From: Nemopilema nomurai
Lineage: Eukaryota; Cnidaria; Scyphozoa; Rhizostomeae; Rhizostomatidae
Assembly: GCA_003864495.1 (NCBI GenBank)
Contig: ML133373.1
Location: 682,001 to 746,000 of the forward strand
Direction of reading: 5' to 3'
DNA length: 64,000 nt
This document shows positions 25,003 to 34,925 of this stretch, in pieces. The translations under genes were made by a program, and so were the position numbers. The first letter of the stretch is position 1. Every line of letters starts with the position of its first letter. The notes under the pieces are model-generated. The model did no database searches, was not told where the DNA came from, and saw nothing but the letters and a program-made list of their open reading frames with translations.

Positions 25003-25860
25003 GCATCGCGGCGTGCCAGTCATTGACCCAACGCCTGCAAGATCCTCGTCAGTTTAGGCCCATCCGTCCATGTTGATGGTGGAGAATTCCGCTCATCACC
25101 GTTTGCGTGTTCGTTGCCGTGAAACGAAACTCATAAGAGAAGTAAATATGATTTCCCAAATCAAGATCCAGCTCTTTCGTCTCAGGTGCTTGAATTGGCT
25201 TGTGCGCTTTTTGATGCAACTTAAACCCTCTCAAGAGCTGAAAGTGTAATTGAATGAAAAGTTGTTAGTGGCAATGTTATAGGTTATAATTACTTGACTA
25301 CGGAAATAAGGAAGTCACTAATATGCTGGGGCCTGCCCCCACCCCAACTGATTACCCAACACTGTCGTCTTCTAATTCTTGATTTGCCTTCATTTTTCGT
25401 TGTGGTTGCTGTTGATCTTTGGCCTCTTCGTAGGATGGTTTCATATTTGAACCCTGATGCCCTCACCCACAACATTTTTCAGAAATGACCATATGAATAC
25501 TGGGATACCGCCTTTGGCCAACTGACAACTTGGCATTGTTTTCTATCTGCTTATGAAATGTCCGGAACATTGGCGCAAATATTATGCTAAATCTTTGCAC
25601 TAAATTGAATTTGGCTGTACCTACTGAAAAGAACAAAGGAGGCTCTCCTTGCAAAGCCTAAGGCTACAGTTTGTTTTTCCAGGCAATGAACAGATATGGG
25701 GAATATATTCTACTTGTTTTGCTTGTAGAAATGTGCTTTTGGTAAATGCGTCCAGTTGTTATTTGAACCCACCGAAATGTTACGATTGTAAAAACAAACA
25801 AAATGTTTATTATAGATAACACTACTCCCTTGCCAATTTCATCAGCTGATTGTTGTGCCA

Positions 25861-25866
25861 AATAAA
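25861..25866 (+). other. Candidate polyadenylation signal, receptor 2
   Basis: An AATAAA hexamer lies about 860 bases past the receptor 2 stop. Tentative, based on position only. Confidence 0.35.
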
Positions 25867-27376
25867 TTTGTACGCCATTCACTGTCCAGTATTTCAATTT
25901 CACTCTGTATCATAAAATGTATTTCTCATTCAATATTTGTAATTGCTTGTACTATTTATGTTGGTTTACGCAATCATAAATCTCAAACTTTTAGTGGCAT
26001 TTCTTTTAAATATGCTGCCTGCCGATATCTGAAAGAATTGTTCAAAAAACTGGAATTGGTTTCTGTTGTTAAATGACTGTACAATTGTGTTTCCTAGCTG
26101 ATTTTTCCATAAGCTTGCATCGCGCTTGTTATTCTGAAAAACATTTAACTTATTTTATGATGTAGGCAATATTAAAACTACAATAATCATCAATCAATAT
26201 ACATTGCTGTCTTCAAGAAATCACCTACAGTCTTTTTCTTATTTCATATAATATGAAAATATAAAGAAAAGATGTACATAAGCAGCTTCCTTTGCCTTCT
26301 ACCCAAAGAGGTGGCGAAGGGGATTCAAGTTCAACAAAACTACTTGAAAAACTCAAAATCAAGACATTTTTTTCAGCAAATTAATTGGTTATACATTACG
26401 TCATTTGAGTGAGTTATTCTGAATTTAATTCTTTTATCCAAAATTACAATAATGAGAGTAAAGAAAAAACAACCATATACACATTTAAATCAACCAACAG
26501 ACACATGAAAGACTCAAGGTAAAGCTACGAGAGACATGTTCCCGGTTTACATGATTTAACGATAACTTTTTTATTTTGCTGGCTTTATTTTCTCTTAGGT
26601 ATTCAGCTAAAGCCCCGATGATATTATAAGGCGTCAAATGGGACAATTTTAATGGGACAATTGAAGTGGGACAATTGAAGTGGGACAATTGAAGTGGGCG
26701 GCTGATTCCATCAGTTTGCTTTTGAAAATAGAGGCATTATTACCAAAAGGATGATCCCTGTCTTTCCTGCACTCTTTAAAGGACATGTTTGGCGAATCAA
26801 GAGTGATTTTACACAAAATGCACAAGAGTGCTTGCTTTATCTTGCACAAAATCAGTGGAGAGTTCTTCAACGAGGGTACCAGTTACTGCTTCTTAGCATT
26901 CTTAGCATGTTTGAAGAATGGAACAATTGAGGAAGCGCATGTACACTAAAGAGGGGGGACCTCGTGGGCTTTGTAAAGAAGGTTCGTCTCTAATAATAGA
27001 CAATTTGGAGAAAGTGTCCCTAATGCATTTACGCTTAGGTTTATTGCTCCGTAGCGTTCCAACAAACCCTTCAATGGGAAGTAGAAGGTTATATATTCTA
27101 GAAAAATGCTTCGCTTGTTAAAGCCCCAGGAAGTTCATGTCCAACAAATTTAATAAGAAGCAGCCCTCCTCCCATTTCCAACTAAATTCGATAAGCTTGA
27201 CTGAAATTGAACAGTCTCTTTACTGTCATCCATTTCTGTCTCTCGCTTCTTAACTGACAACCAACCAAACTCCAAGATCACTTCTTAAGTCCCTTCAAGT
27301 ATCACCCAACATACTATTCCCTTGATAAACAGGCATCCTCATTCAGGCCTTTGAAATCGCCTATTGAATTCTTTCG
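25867..27376. other. Intergenic stretch left of the palindrome
   Basis: AT-rich DNA with no recognisable gene. It contains the 14-15-nt tandem repeat at 26639-26697. At 27350-27377 it carries a copy of a motif (CCTTTGAAATCGCC, ATTGAATTC) that is also present inside each palindrome arm. Confidence 0.5.
26639..26697 (+). repeat. Short tandem repeat, TGGGACAATTGAAG unit
   Basis: Four units of about 14-15 bases. The first is divergent (TGGGACAATTTTAA) and the next three are nearly identical. Confidence 0.85.
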
Positions 27377-28901
27377 TTGCAATCAAGACCTTATTGTTCC
27401 CTTTTCAGCCCTTTGCTGTCATGTCATGGCTGTGAGCATTAGAGGAAAGTTGATGGCATTCGCAAGGAATTCAAGGAGACAGAAGACCGTTATAAAACTT
27501 GTATGATAATGAAGATGCAATTTGCATTTTTACGTCTTGCGTAGCTCCAGTAAATTGAGTTTAATTACTTTCCTGTAAGCTTATTTAAATTGGGAAAGCC
27601 CCTTACGGCTTTGGTAGAGTCCATTGCAAGTTGGTAGAGCTTTGGAAGTTACTTATTTTATTTCTCACTGAACGAGTGACATTTTGATCAGCGAATATGA
27701 CTTGCTTTTTCGTTCAGTTGGGCGACTCTTTAACGCTCAAATTGGTCAATGGCTAGCCACCTCCCCTTTAGCTTGGTGGTGAATCTCCCTGTATAGCCTT
27801 TGAAATCGCCCATTGAATTCCTTTGTCAAAAGTGAGAAGTCTTTGTTTCACCTACTGACGCATAAAACATTCTTCTATCAGCTCCGTTGCAAGATCGATT
27901 TGACATTCCTATTTTTTTTATGATTAACAAAGATGTGAATATTGTTGTATTGCTTGTTGTATTTTTTGTGGATTTTTTCTGTTTCATCTGGCCACAATAA
28001 TCGCCATTTTCTGCTAGCCGGCTCAGAAATTCCTCTGTTTACACAAAGAGGTCCTTTTGTCTTAGATTCAATAGACAGTGTTTCAACTAAAAGTTACAGT
28101 TTTGGCAAAAGTATACGACTGATATTTTTTTACAAAACACCAGTGGATGCGAAAGATTACGGCCATTCTTCTGGTGTTTTCAGAATGGAAATTTGCTTAT
28201 GCTAGCCAAAGTTATTCGAGCTTTTCTGGATTTTCGGCAAAGGGGGATTCAGGTTTGCACAATGAATTTCAGAAAAACAATAGGCTTGTGATTCCCAGAC
28301 TTTCTAAAGATCTTAATGTTTCGTCATTTACTACTAAACTATAATAGTTATGATATCGAGACCTTGTGCACTGGATGCGCCGTTTGATGCTCGATTTTTT
28401 GAGTCATTTCCCGTATTTTTAAACTGCGTTTTGACCGAGTTATTGAAGATTTTGTCTCGAAAATCGCCAAAAAACGGTTTTTTGAGGTTTAAAAATCGTA
28501 TATAGATGATAAAAATACGGCAATACCATCTAAAAATGCGTGATTTTTGCGCCGATTTTCTGATATACAGCTTGATTTTTTAGAGTCATCAGTTGCTGAA
28601 TAAACTCGATTTTTCCGAAAAGTTCACTTTTCAGATTTTCTCAAATTTGCATCACAGCGACCAAAGTCGGTCGAAGCTGTCGCTGCGGTGGCGGGCAACA
28701 GTATCTGTTAAAAACAGTGTTTTCTTGAGTTTATAAGCTGGGGGCAAGTTCGTTTCATGTCAAACAAACCTTCTAGAATCACTTTGAATGCGTCTAGATC
28801 GAATTTATTTGTTTTTAAAAGCTTTGGACAAGTTTCCAGTCAGAGTGTAGCCGCCCGCCGCCAGATTGCATCCAGGTTAACGAATCAACGTAAATCAGCC
28901 A
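27377..28901 (+). repeat. Left arm of a large inverted repeat
   Basis: About 1525 bases that recur as the reverse complement at 29180-30693 with only scattered substitutions and small indels; some divergence appears at the outer 200 bases. The arm holds two overlapping short open frames, 27942-28205 (contains LYFLWIFSVSSGHNNRHFLL) and 28147-28344 (contains SYSSFSGFSAKGDSG). Both are retained in the other arm but neither is a family I recognise. It also has a stretch rich in GATTTTT and AAAAATCG words (about 28390-28640) and a small hairpin, CGACC-AAAG-TCGGTCG, near 28660. No transposase was seen. Confidence 0.9.
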
Positions 28902-29179
28902 AATTTGGCATCAATATAGTATTAAAGACTATCTACACGTGTATTCAAGTTCTAATAGATTGTATTTTTCAATTTATTTAGCAAAGGAAAAAAGAATTTA
29001 ACCTAAAAGAGGCTTTAGATGTTTTGGACAGTTTGGGGGTTCCCCTAAGCGACTTCGTCGGCTCACATGAGTCTTTTACACGAGAGCTGCATTAAATTAT
29101 TCCTACACCTCTTCACAACGAGTTTTATAATAACTATTCAACGTAAACACATGCATAAATTGCCTTTTAATACTTATTA
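28902..29179. repeat. Spacer of the large inverted repeat
   Basis: A 278-base non-palindromic centre separating the two arms. The word AGTATTAAA survives on both sides of the junction, hinting that arm homology once extended slightly further in. No gene was seen. Confidence 0.8.
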
Positions 29180-30693
29180 TGGCTGATTTACGTTGATTCG
29201 TTAACCTGGATGCAATTTGGCGGCGGGCGGCTACCATCTGACTGGAAACTTGTCCAAAGCTTTTAAAAACAAATAAATTCGATCTAGACGCATTCAAAGT
29301 GATTCTAGAAGGTTTGTTTGACATGAAACGAACTTGCCCCCAGCTTATAAACTCAAGAAAACACTGTTTTTTAACAGATACTGTTGCCCGCCACCGCAGC
29401 GACAGCTTCGACCGACTTTGGTCGCTGTGATGCAAATTTGAGAAAATCTGAAAAGTGAACTTTTCGGAAAAATCGAGTTTATTCAGCAACTGATGACTCT
29501 AAAAAATCAAGCTGTATATCAGAAAATCGGCGCAAAAATCACGCATTTTTAGATGGTATTGTCGTATTTTTATCATCTATATACGATTTTTAAACTTCAA
29601 AAAACCGTTTTTTGGCGATTTTCGAGACAAAATCTTCAATAACTCGGTCAAAACGCAGTTTAAAAATACGGGAAATGACTCAAAAAATCGAGCGTCAAAC
29701 GGCGCATCCAGTGCACAAGGTCTCGATATCATAACTATTATAGTTTAGTAGTAAATGACGAAACATTAAGATCTTTAGAAAGTCTGGGAATCACAAGCCT
29801 ATTGTTTTTCTGAAATTCATTGTGCAAACCTGAATCCCCCTTTGCCAAAAATCCAGAAAAGCTCGAATAACTTTGGCTAGCATAAGCAAATTTCCATTCT
29901 GAAAACACCAGAAGAAAGGGCGTAATCTTTCGCATCCACTGGTGTTTTGTAAAAAAATATCAGTCGTATACTTTTGCCAAAACTGTAACTTTTAGGCGAA
30001 ACACTGTCTATTGAATCTAAGACAAAAGGACCTCTTTGTGTAAACAGAGGAATTTCTGAGCCGGCTAGCAGAAAATGGCGATTATTGTGGCCAGATGAAA
30101 CAGAAAAAATCCACAAAAAATACAACAAGCTATTTACATCTTTGTTAATCATAAAAAATAGGAATGTCAAATCGATCTTGCAACGGAGCTGACAGAAGAA
30201 TGTTTTATGCGTCAGTAGGTGAAACAAAGACTTCTCACTTTTGACAAAGGAATTCAATGGGCGATTTCAAAGGCTATACAGGGGAGATTCACCACCAAGC
30301 TAAAGGGGAGGTGGCTAGCCATTGACCAATTTGAGCGTTAAAGAGTCGCCCAACTGAACGAAAAAGCAAGTCATATTCGCTGATCAAAATGTCACTCGTT
30401 CAGTGAGAAATAAAATAAGTAACTTCCAAAGCTCTACCAACTTGCAATGGACTCTACCAAATCGTAAGGGGCTTTCCCAATTTAAATAAGCTTAAAGGAA
30501 AGTAATTAAACTCAATTTACTGGAGCTACGCAAGACGCAAAAATGCAAATTGCATCTTCATTATCATACAAGTTTTATAACGGTCTTCCATCTTTCTGAA
30601 ATTCTTGAAAATGCCACCAATTTTCCTCCAATGCTCACAACGATGACGTGACAGCAAAGGGCTGAAAAGAGAACAATAAGGTCTGAATTGCAA
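29180..30693 (-). repeat. Right arm of a large inverted repeat
   Basis: Reverse complement of the left arm, 1514 bases. Its reverse-strand frames 29877-30257 and 29738-29935 are the counterparts of the left-arm frames. The first is longer here and open through MNSFVKSEKSLFHLLTHKTF, because a stop present in the left arm is absent. Homology fades beyond 30693, where GGTCTGAATTGCAA faces TTGCAATCAAGACC on the left. No convincing target-site duplication was seen outside the arms. Confidence 0.9.
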
Positions 30694-31374
30694 TGAACTG
30701 ATACTCGCAAAAAGAATTTTGATCCAGACGAATTAAAAGCTAACATTAGGTACAAGTGCAGTTATATCAAATCAACCACAAAATTTAATGGGGCCGCAGT
30801 GTGAACATTTCCTCCAAGACCCCTGGAGAATACAGAAAACGTGTCCAGGATTTCTTTGCTGCCATGCTCTTTCCTACTGCGTTGATGTCTCGAAGCTTCC
30901 GTTTATAATCTTATTTAGTTTGGCTACTTATGAATGCCTAATAAGCAGAACCCACTGCGTATTAATTTTCCGATATTTGCCAATCTCTCCCTCTCGTAAA
31001 ATGTTTATTGTTGAAAATGACCAACTGATGGCGTGTTTCTTCCCACCAATACATAGTGGAATCTTATTTCTATCAAATAAACAAAGTTTGCACTAAAGAC
31101 CTTGAGGCGAGATTTACTTAGCCAATACCCCCGCTTATGAGATATTCCTCAGATATTTCCAACCTGCCCCCCATATATCTCGCCCCCTTTATCTGGCACC
31201 GAGGCTGGGTTGGCTTTAATGACGAACATAAAACATTAAAGGTGCAAGACATCATTCTATAGAAAATCATTCTATTAGCAACAGTTGTCGATGAAAGCAA
31301 CCCACTTGTCTACAAACTGTTCGTAAGATTGACAGCAGCTAGAATTTTTCTTTCTGTTGAAGAAGGGAGTCAAA
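30694..31374. other. Intergenic stretch right of the palindrome
   Basis: No recognisable gene or repeat; the open frame at 30788-31096 has no domain resemblance. The duplicated coiled-coil block begins at about 31375. Confidence 0.45.
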
Positions 31375-31694
31375 GATCACTTTTGCTGGGCGAAATGTAT
31401 TTTTGATCAAGTTGTAATTACCAGATATAGCTAAAGCATGTTTCATCACATAGCAGAAGACATAAACACTTAAAACAGAGACAGAGCAAGTAGTTTGGGC
31501 ACCTTTTGCTGAACTACAACTGCAGGCTACGCTTATATATTTTGTTTTCTAGTGCCTCCTGCTCTTCAGTTGATAACTTCTACATGCAATGTTTAATATG
31601 CTCACTGCCTTATAGAAAATTTGAAGGACATAGCAAGGCACTTCGCATCAAATTTCGTTCCAGTAACAAATAGCGAGCGATGTGGAAATAAATT

Positions 31695-31830
31695 TGACGT
31701 CACAAAGCAAGTTCAGAGTAGTGAAGTACGAAGGCATGAAATTGCGCATTTTGATTGGTCGACTATTGATTGGTGAAACCTAACAAGCTCGATGCATTTT
31801 GACGTCACAAGGAGTGTCGGAGCAATAAAT
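31695..31830 (+). promoter_or_regulatory. Promoter of coiled-coil gene A (two CREs, two CCAAT boxes, altered TATA)
   Basis: Perfect TGACGTCA palindromes lie at 31695-31702 and 31800-31807. Between them are two inverted CCAAT boxes (ATTGG at 31754 and 31769). At the TATA position the sequence is AATAAAT (31824-31830), whereas copy B has TATAAAT. The distance from this box to the ATG is 183 bases in both copies. Confidence 0.7.
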
Positions 31831-32006
31831 GGGAGCAGATTGCAAGCAAGATTACCTTTTGAAAAGTATCGTAACATAGACGGTCTTTTCAAGCAATCTA
31901 ACTAAAGCGAACATCAAATCTACGCGAATCTTAGTGAATCTAAGAGAAGCTGGTTTATCGAGAGTCTTTACATTATATATCTTGTAAATACATTGAATTG
32001 GGAACA

Positions 32007-33755
32007 ATGTCTTCAACATCTGAAGAGAAAGTGACGCATGGTGACTCCATGTTGATTGGGAAGCTGACGAAAGAGCTGGAAACGAAGAAGAAAGAAGCCA
32101 GCAAACTTAAAGAGCTGAATGGCATCTTGATCAAGTAAGTAACAATATTCCGCTTGCATAAAACATAAGTTTTGTAATTATCAACTTGAAAATATCGGAC
32201 AACTCAAGTAGTGTCTTCAAGTAACAAGCAAAGTGCAGCTTCATTTTATAGACAATTATACTAAACATCAAAATAATGGTATAGTTTAAATAAATGGAAA
32301 TTGAAATGTTTCCCTTACACTTTCCAGGAAATCGAAGGAGAAAGAGCAAAAACTGATGCAAGAAAAGGACCAATGCCTGACTAAGGTAAAAATACTTCTT
32401 TCGATTGCCAATAAATTATTTGTCTCTGCAGCTCACAAAAGTTCTTTTTTATTTTTGTGCCACCTACAGTTTTTTCAGCAAATTTTATAAAGCACTTTTC
32501 ACCTAAAAATTGCATGCCTAATAATCAAACGAAGCACTAGCAGAATTATTCCATTGAAACTATTTAATCTTTGCAGATTGGTGATCTGACATTGAAGTTG
32601 GGAGACTTTGAGCAAGTGCTGAATTATCAGAACGAATTGGCCGATGAGTTGGTGCAACGTGAGCCCGAGAAAACAAAAAAGTTGAAACGCCAGAAGAAAG
32701 AATTGGTTGTCAAGTGTGAAGAAACAGAGAAGCAGCTCAATGAAGTGAAAGTCAAATTTGAGGAGCTCAAAGCCGCATTTGACAACAAACAGGCTGAAAA
32801 CAATCAAATCAAACAAGCTATGCTGGCAATGAAAAGCGAGAACATCAAAGATAACGAGGAAATAGAACAACTTAAAGCTCGGGTAGATCAGAAAAACAAG
32901 GAGCTTTCGTTGAAAGATGCTGAAATTGTACAGCTTCAGGATCAAAAGCAGAATGACCAGAGAAGCATTGCTCAACAAGCAAAAGTTATCTCAGAGTTAG
33001 AAGCAGCGATCCAGCAGATGGATGTTGATGCGGCTAAAAAAGATTTGAGAATATTGGAACTTGAGCAAAAGATGAAAAATGCCAATACCCAAATGGTAGA
33101 CCAACTGGCCAAATTTTCGGTAGAAAAGGCTCTAGAGGAAGCAGGCGCAAAGTTTCAGATCAGCAATCTAGAAAATGAAAATGACTTGTTGGAGGGAGAA
33201 GTCGAATGCATGAAACATGAAATAAAGAACTTGCAGCTTTTATATACCGAGTTGCGATGCAATGCAGAAAAGAGCGCAGCCGTTGCTGAATCAAAGATTA
33301 GAGAAATTGCAGCAGAACTGCAAGCCACCGTGAAAAGAGCAAGAGATTCGGAGAGTAAGGCAAACCAGGTTGAGCAAGTCCTTGCAAAAGTGAATGCAGC
33401 ATTCGCAGAAGCTCAAGAACACTTTGCAGCAAGTGAAGAAGAAAGGGAGACAGTTCTTGAAAGACTACGAAAAAAGGACCATGCGTTGAAGTGGCAGCTT
33501 CAAATCAACAATCAAATGAAACAGGACATTGATACGCACAACGAGATTATAGAAAATCTTAGTAAAAAGGTTAATGATTTTGTTAAACTTCTGATTGGTG
33601 AACCAGGAGCCAACGACGGTATCATCCAAAAGATGGATCATATCAAGGAAAAGATGAACAGCATTCAAGACAAAGTTTTCCAAATTGAAGCAAAAGGGCA
33701 ATTGAAGAAGAGCTTTAGAAGAAGAGTGCTTCAGAGACTTCGTAGAGTGAAGTAA
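32007..33755 (+). CDS. Coiled-coil protein, copy A
   Basis: Three exons, 32007-32134, 32328-32385 and 32577-33755, give 454 residues starting MSSTSEEKVTHGDS. Both introns have good borders and all phases agree. Almost the whole protein is Lys/Glu/Gln/Leu-rich with heptad character (e.g. EEIEQLKARVDQKNKEL, VISELEAAIQQMD), predicting a long parallel coiled coil. It ends in a strongly basic segment, LKKSFRRRVLQRLRRVK. There is no signal peptide, membrane segment or catalytic domain. The sequence resembles generic coiled-coil proteins (myosin-tail or golgin-like) only by composition, and I do not recognise a family. Copy B at 39171 differs at about 32 residues by hand count. CRE sites in the promoter suggest inducible CREB/ATF control, which is inference. 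Confidence 0.85.
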
Positions 33756-33960
33756 AGAAACTGACAAAACCCCAATTGACTTAAATAGAAAATTCGCTAT
33801 ATAATTAGATGCTTTGTAGTGATTGTAAGTTGTTAAAATATCCTTATTAGATTGGAAAAATAACATATAGTGTATATTTACTTGTTTTTCTGTGTTCCAG
33901 TTGGTGTGAAAAAGTATTGAAATTAGAAAAGATATTCGAAAAAAATGATTGAAAAAATTG

Positions 33961-34673
33961 TGAGTTGGCGATCAAGTACTCACAAAAATAGAGCTTTGAT
34001 GCAATGCATAATTAATTGGGTTCGTGCAAGTCTTCAGTAATTCCCACAAGGTTTCATGAAAGTGGCACTTATTCATTTTCTCATAAGACTTCTGGAGAAG
34101 AGGAAGGCAATCTAAGCTTTCAAGGGTCAACATTATGGAGCTTGGCATCGGTTAGGGTAAGCACCTTCTCAAGGAGCATCTTGAAGGTCAGATAATTATC
34201 GGCACTTCTTTGATTCAAAATTGTTGGAGACGAGGCATACTGTTCTCGTTCTTTTATTTGAAGGAGTTTTAAAACGAATTTGACGTCATGGTGTGCTAGA
34301 AGGCTTGACTGTAAGCAAACTTGCATTCTGATTGCTGAAATAGTGACGGTGACGTAATGTGCTTGTAGCATTTTTTGTCGTCCCAAAGACTCTCATCAAC
34401 TATCAAATGTAGTGACATAAAGGGAAAAATACTGAAGATAAAAGAACATTCTATAACATTGAGATAAAGATACTTGATTCAATTGCCAATAATTACTTTC
34501 CCTCTCCACGGATTTTAAATGTTCCTTTCCATTTTGTGTCGCCATCTTTTCATCTACAGACAGAATTTCACAAGTTCAGTTTGATCATTTTCAACATTTT
34601 CAATATCGCTTAAAATGTTACACTTCAAATTTCACACACAACACAAACAATAATTTTTTATTCCAGCTGTTAT
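33961..34673. other. Gap between copy A and the degenerate fragment
   Basis: No gene seen. The sequence just before 34674 (rich in TTTCA and CACA) includes no recognisable exon 1 or 2 of the coiled-coil gene. Confidence 0.4.
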
Positions 34674-34925
34674 ATCTTTGCAAATTATCGATCTGAAACT
34701 ACAAATTGGAGGTTTTGAGCAAGTGCTGAATTATCAGAACGATTAGGCCGATGAGTTGCTACGTGAGCCAGGGAAGATAGGAAACTTTTACAGCTTCAGG
34801 ACCAAAAGCAGAATGACTTGAAGAGCATTGCTCAACAATAAAGGTTGTCTCAAGTTCAGAAGCAATAGATTGATGTTGATGCCGCAAAAAGGGACTAGAG
34901 CGAGAAATGAAAGATGCTAGCACCC
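34674..34925 (+). pseudogene. Degenerate fragment of the coiled-coil gene
   Basis: It begins with a decayed version of the exon 3 acceptor region and then GAGCAAGTGCTGAATTATCA, as at the start of exon 3 in copies A and B, but meets a stop (GATTAGGCC in place of GAATTGGCC). After an internal deletion it resumes at the CTTCAGGACCAAAAGCAGAA part and includes another in-frame-type break (CAACAATAAAGG). Only scattered pieces of exon 3 remain. It is a third, older copy of the same gene lying between the two intact ones. Confidence 0.85.

Larger units (their letters stand above)
31375..33960 (+). repeat. Segmental duplication block, copy A
   Basis: About 2.6 kb covering 5' flank, promoter, three exons, both introns and 3' flank of the coiled-coil gene. 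It recurs in the same orientation at about 38536-41130. Similarity begins near TTTTGCTGG at 31381 and 38533 and fades after TGTTCCAGTTGGTG in the 3' flank. Introns are alignable too, so this is a DNA-level tandem duplication, not retroposition. Confidence 0.85.

Noticed and set aside
27330..30720. Target-site duplication flanking the palindrome
   Set aside because: No matching short direct repeat was found on both outer sides; only the weak word TTGCAA faces its reverse complement at the arm ends.
30788..31096. 102-residue forward open frame beside the palindrome
   Set aside because: Cys/Phe-rich chance-like composition, no element protein motif.
32499..32978. 159-residue reverse-strand open frame, repeated at 39678-40157, opposite coiled-coil exon 3
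   Set aside because: It is the antisense shadow of a long Lys/Glu-rich coding exon (which reads as Leu/Phe-rich in reverse) and its conservation is explained by the duplication.
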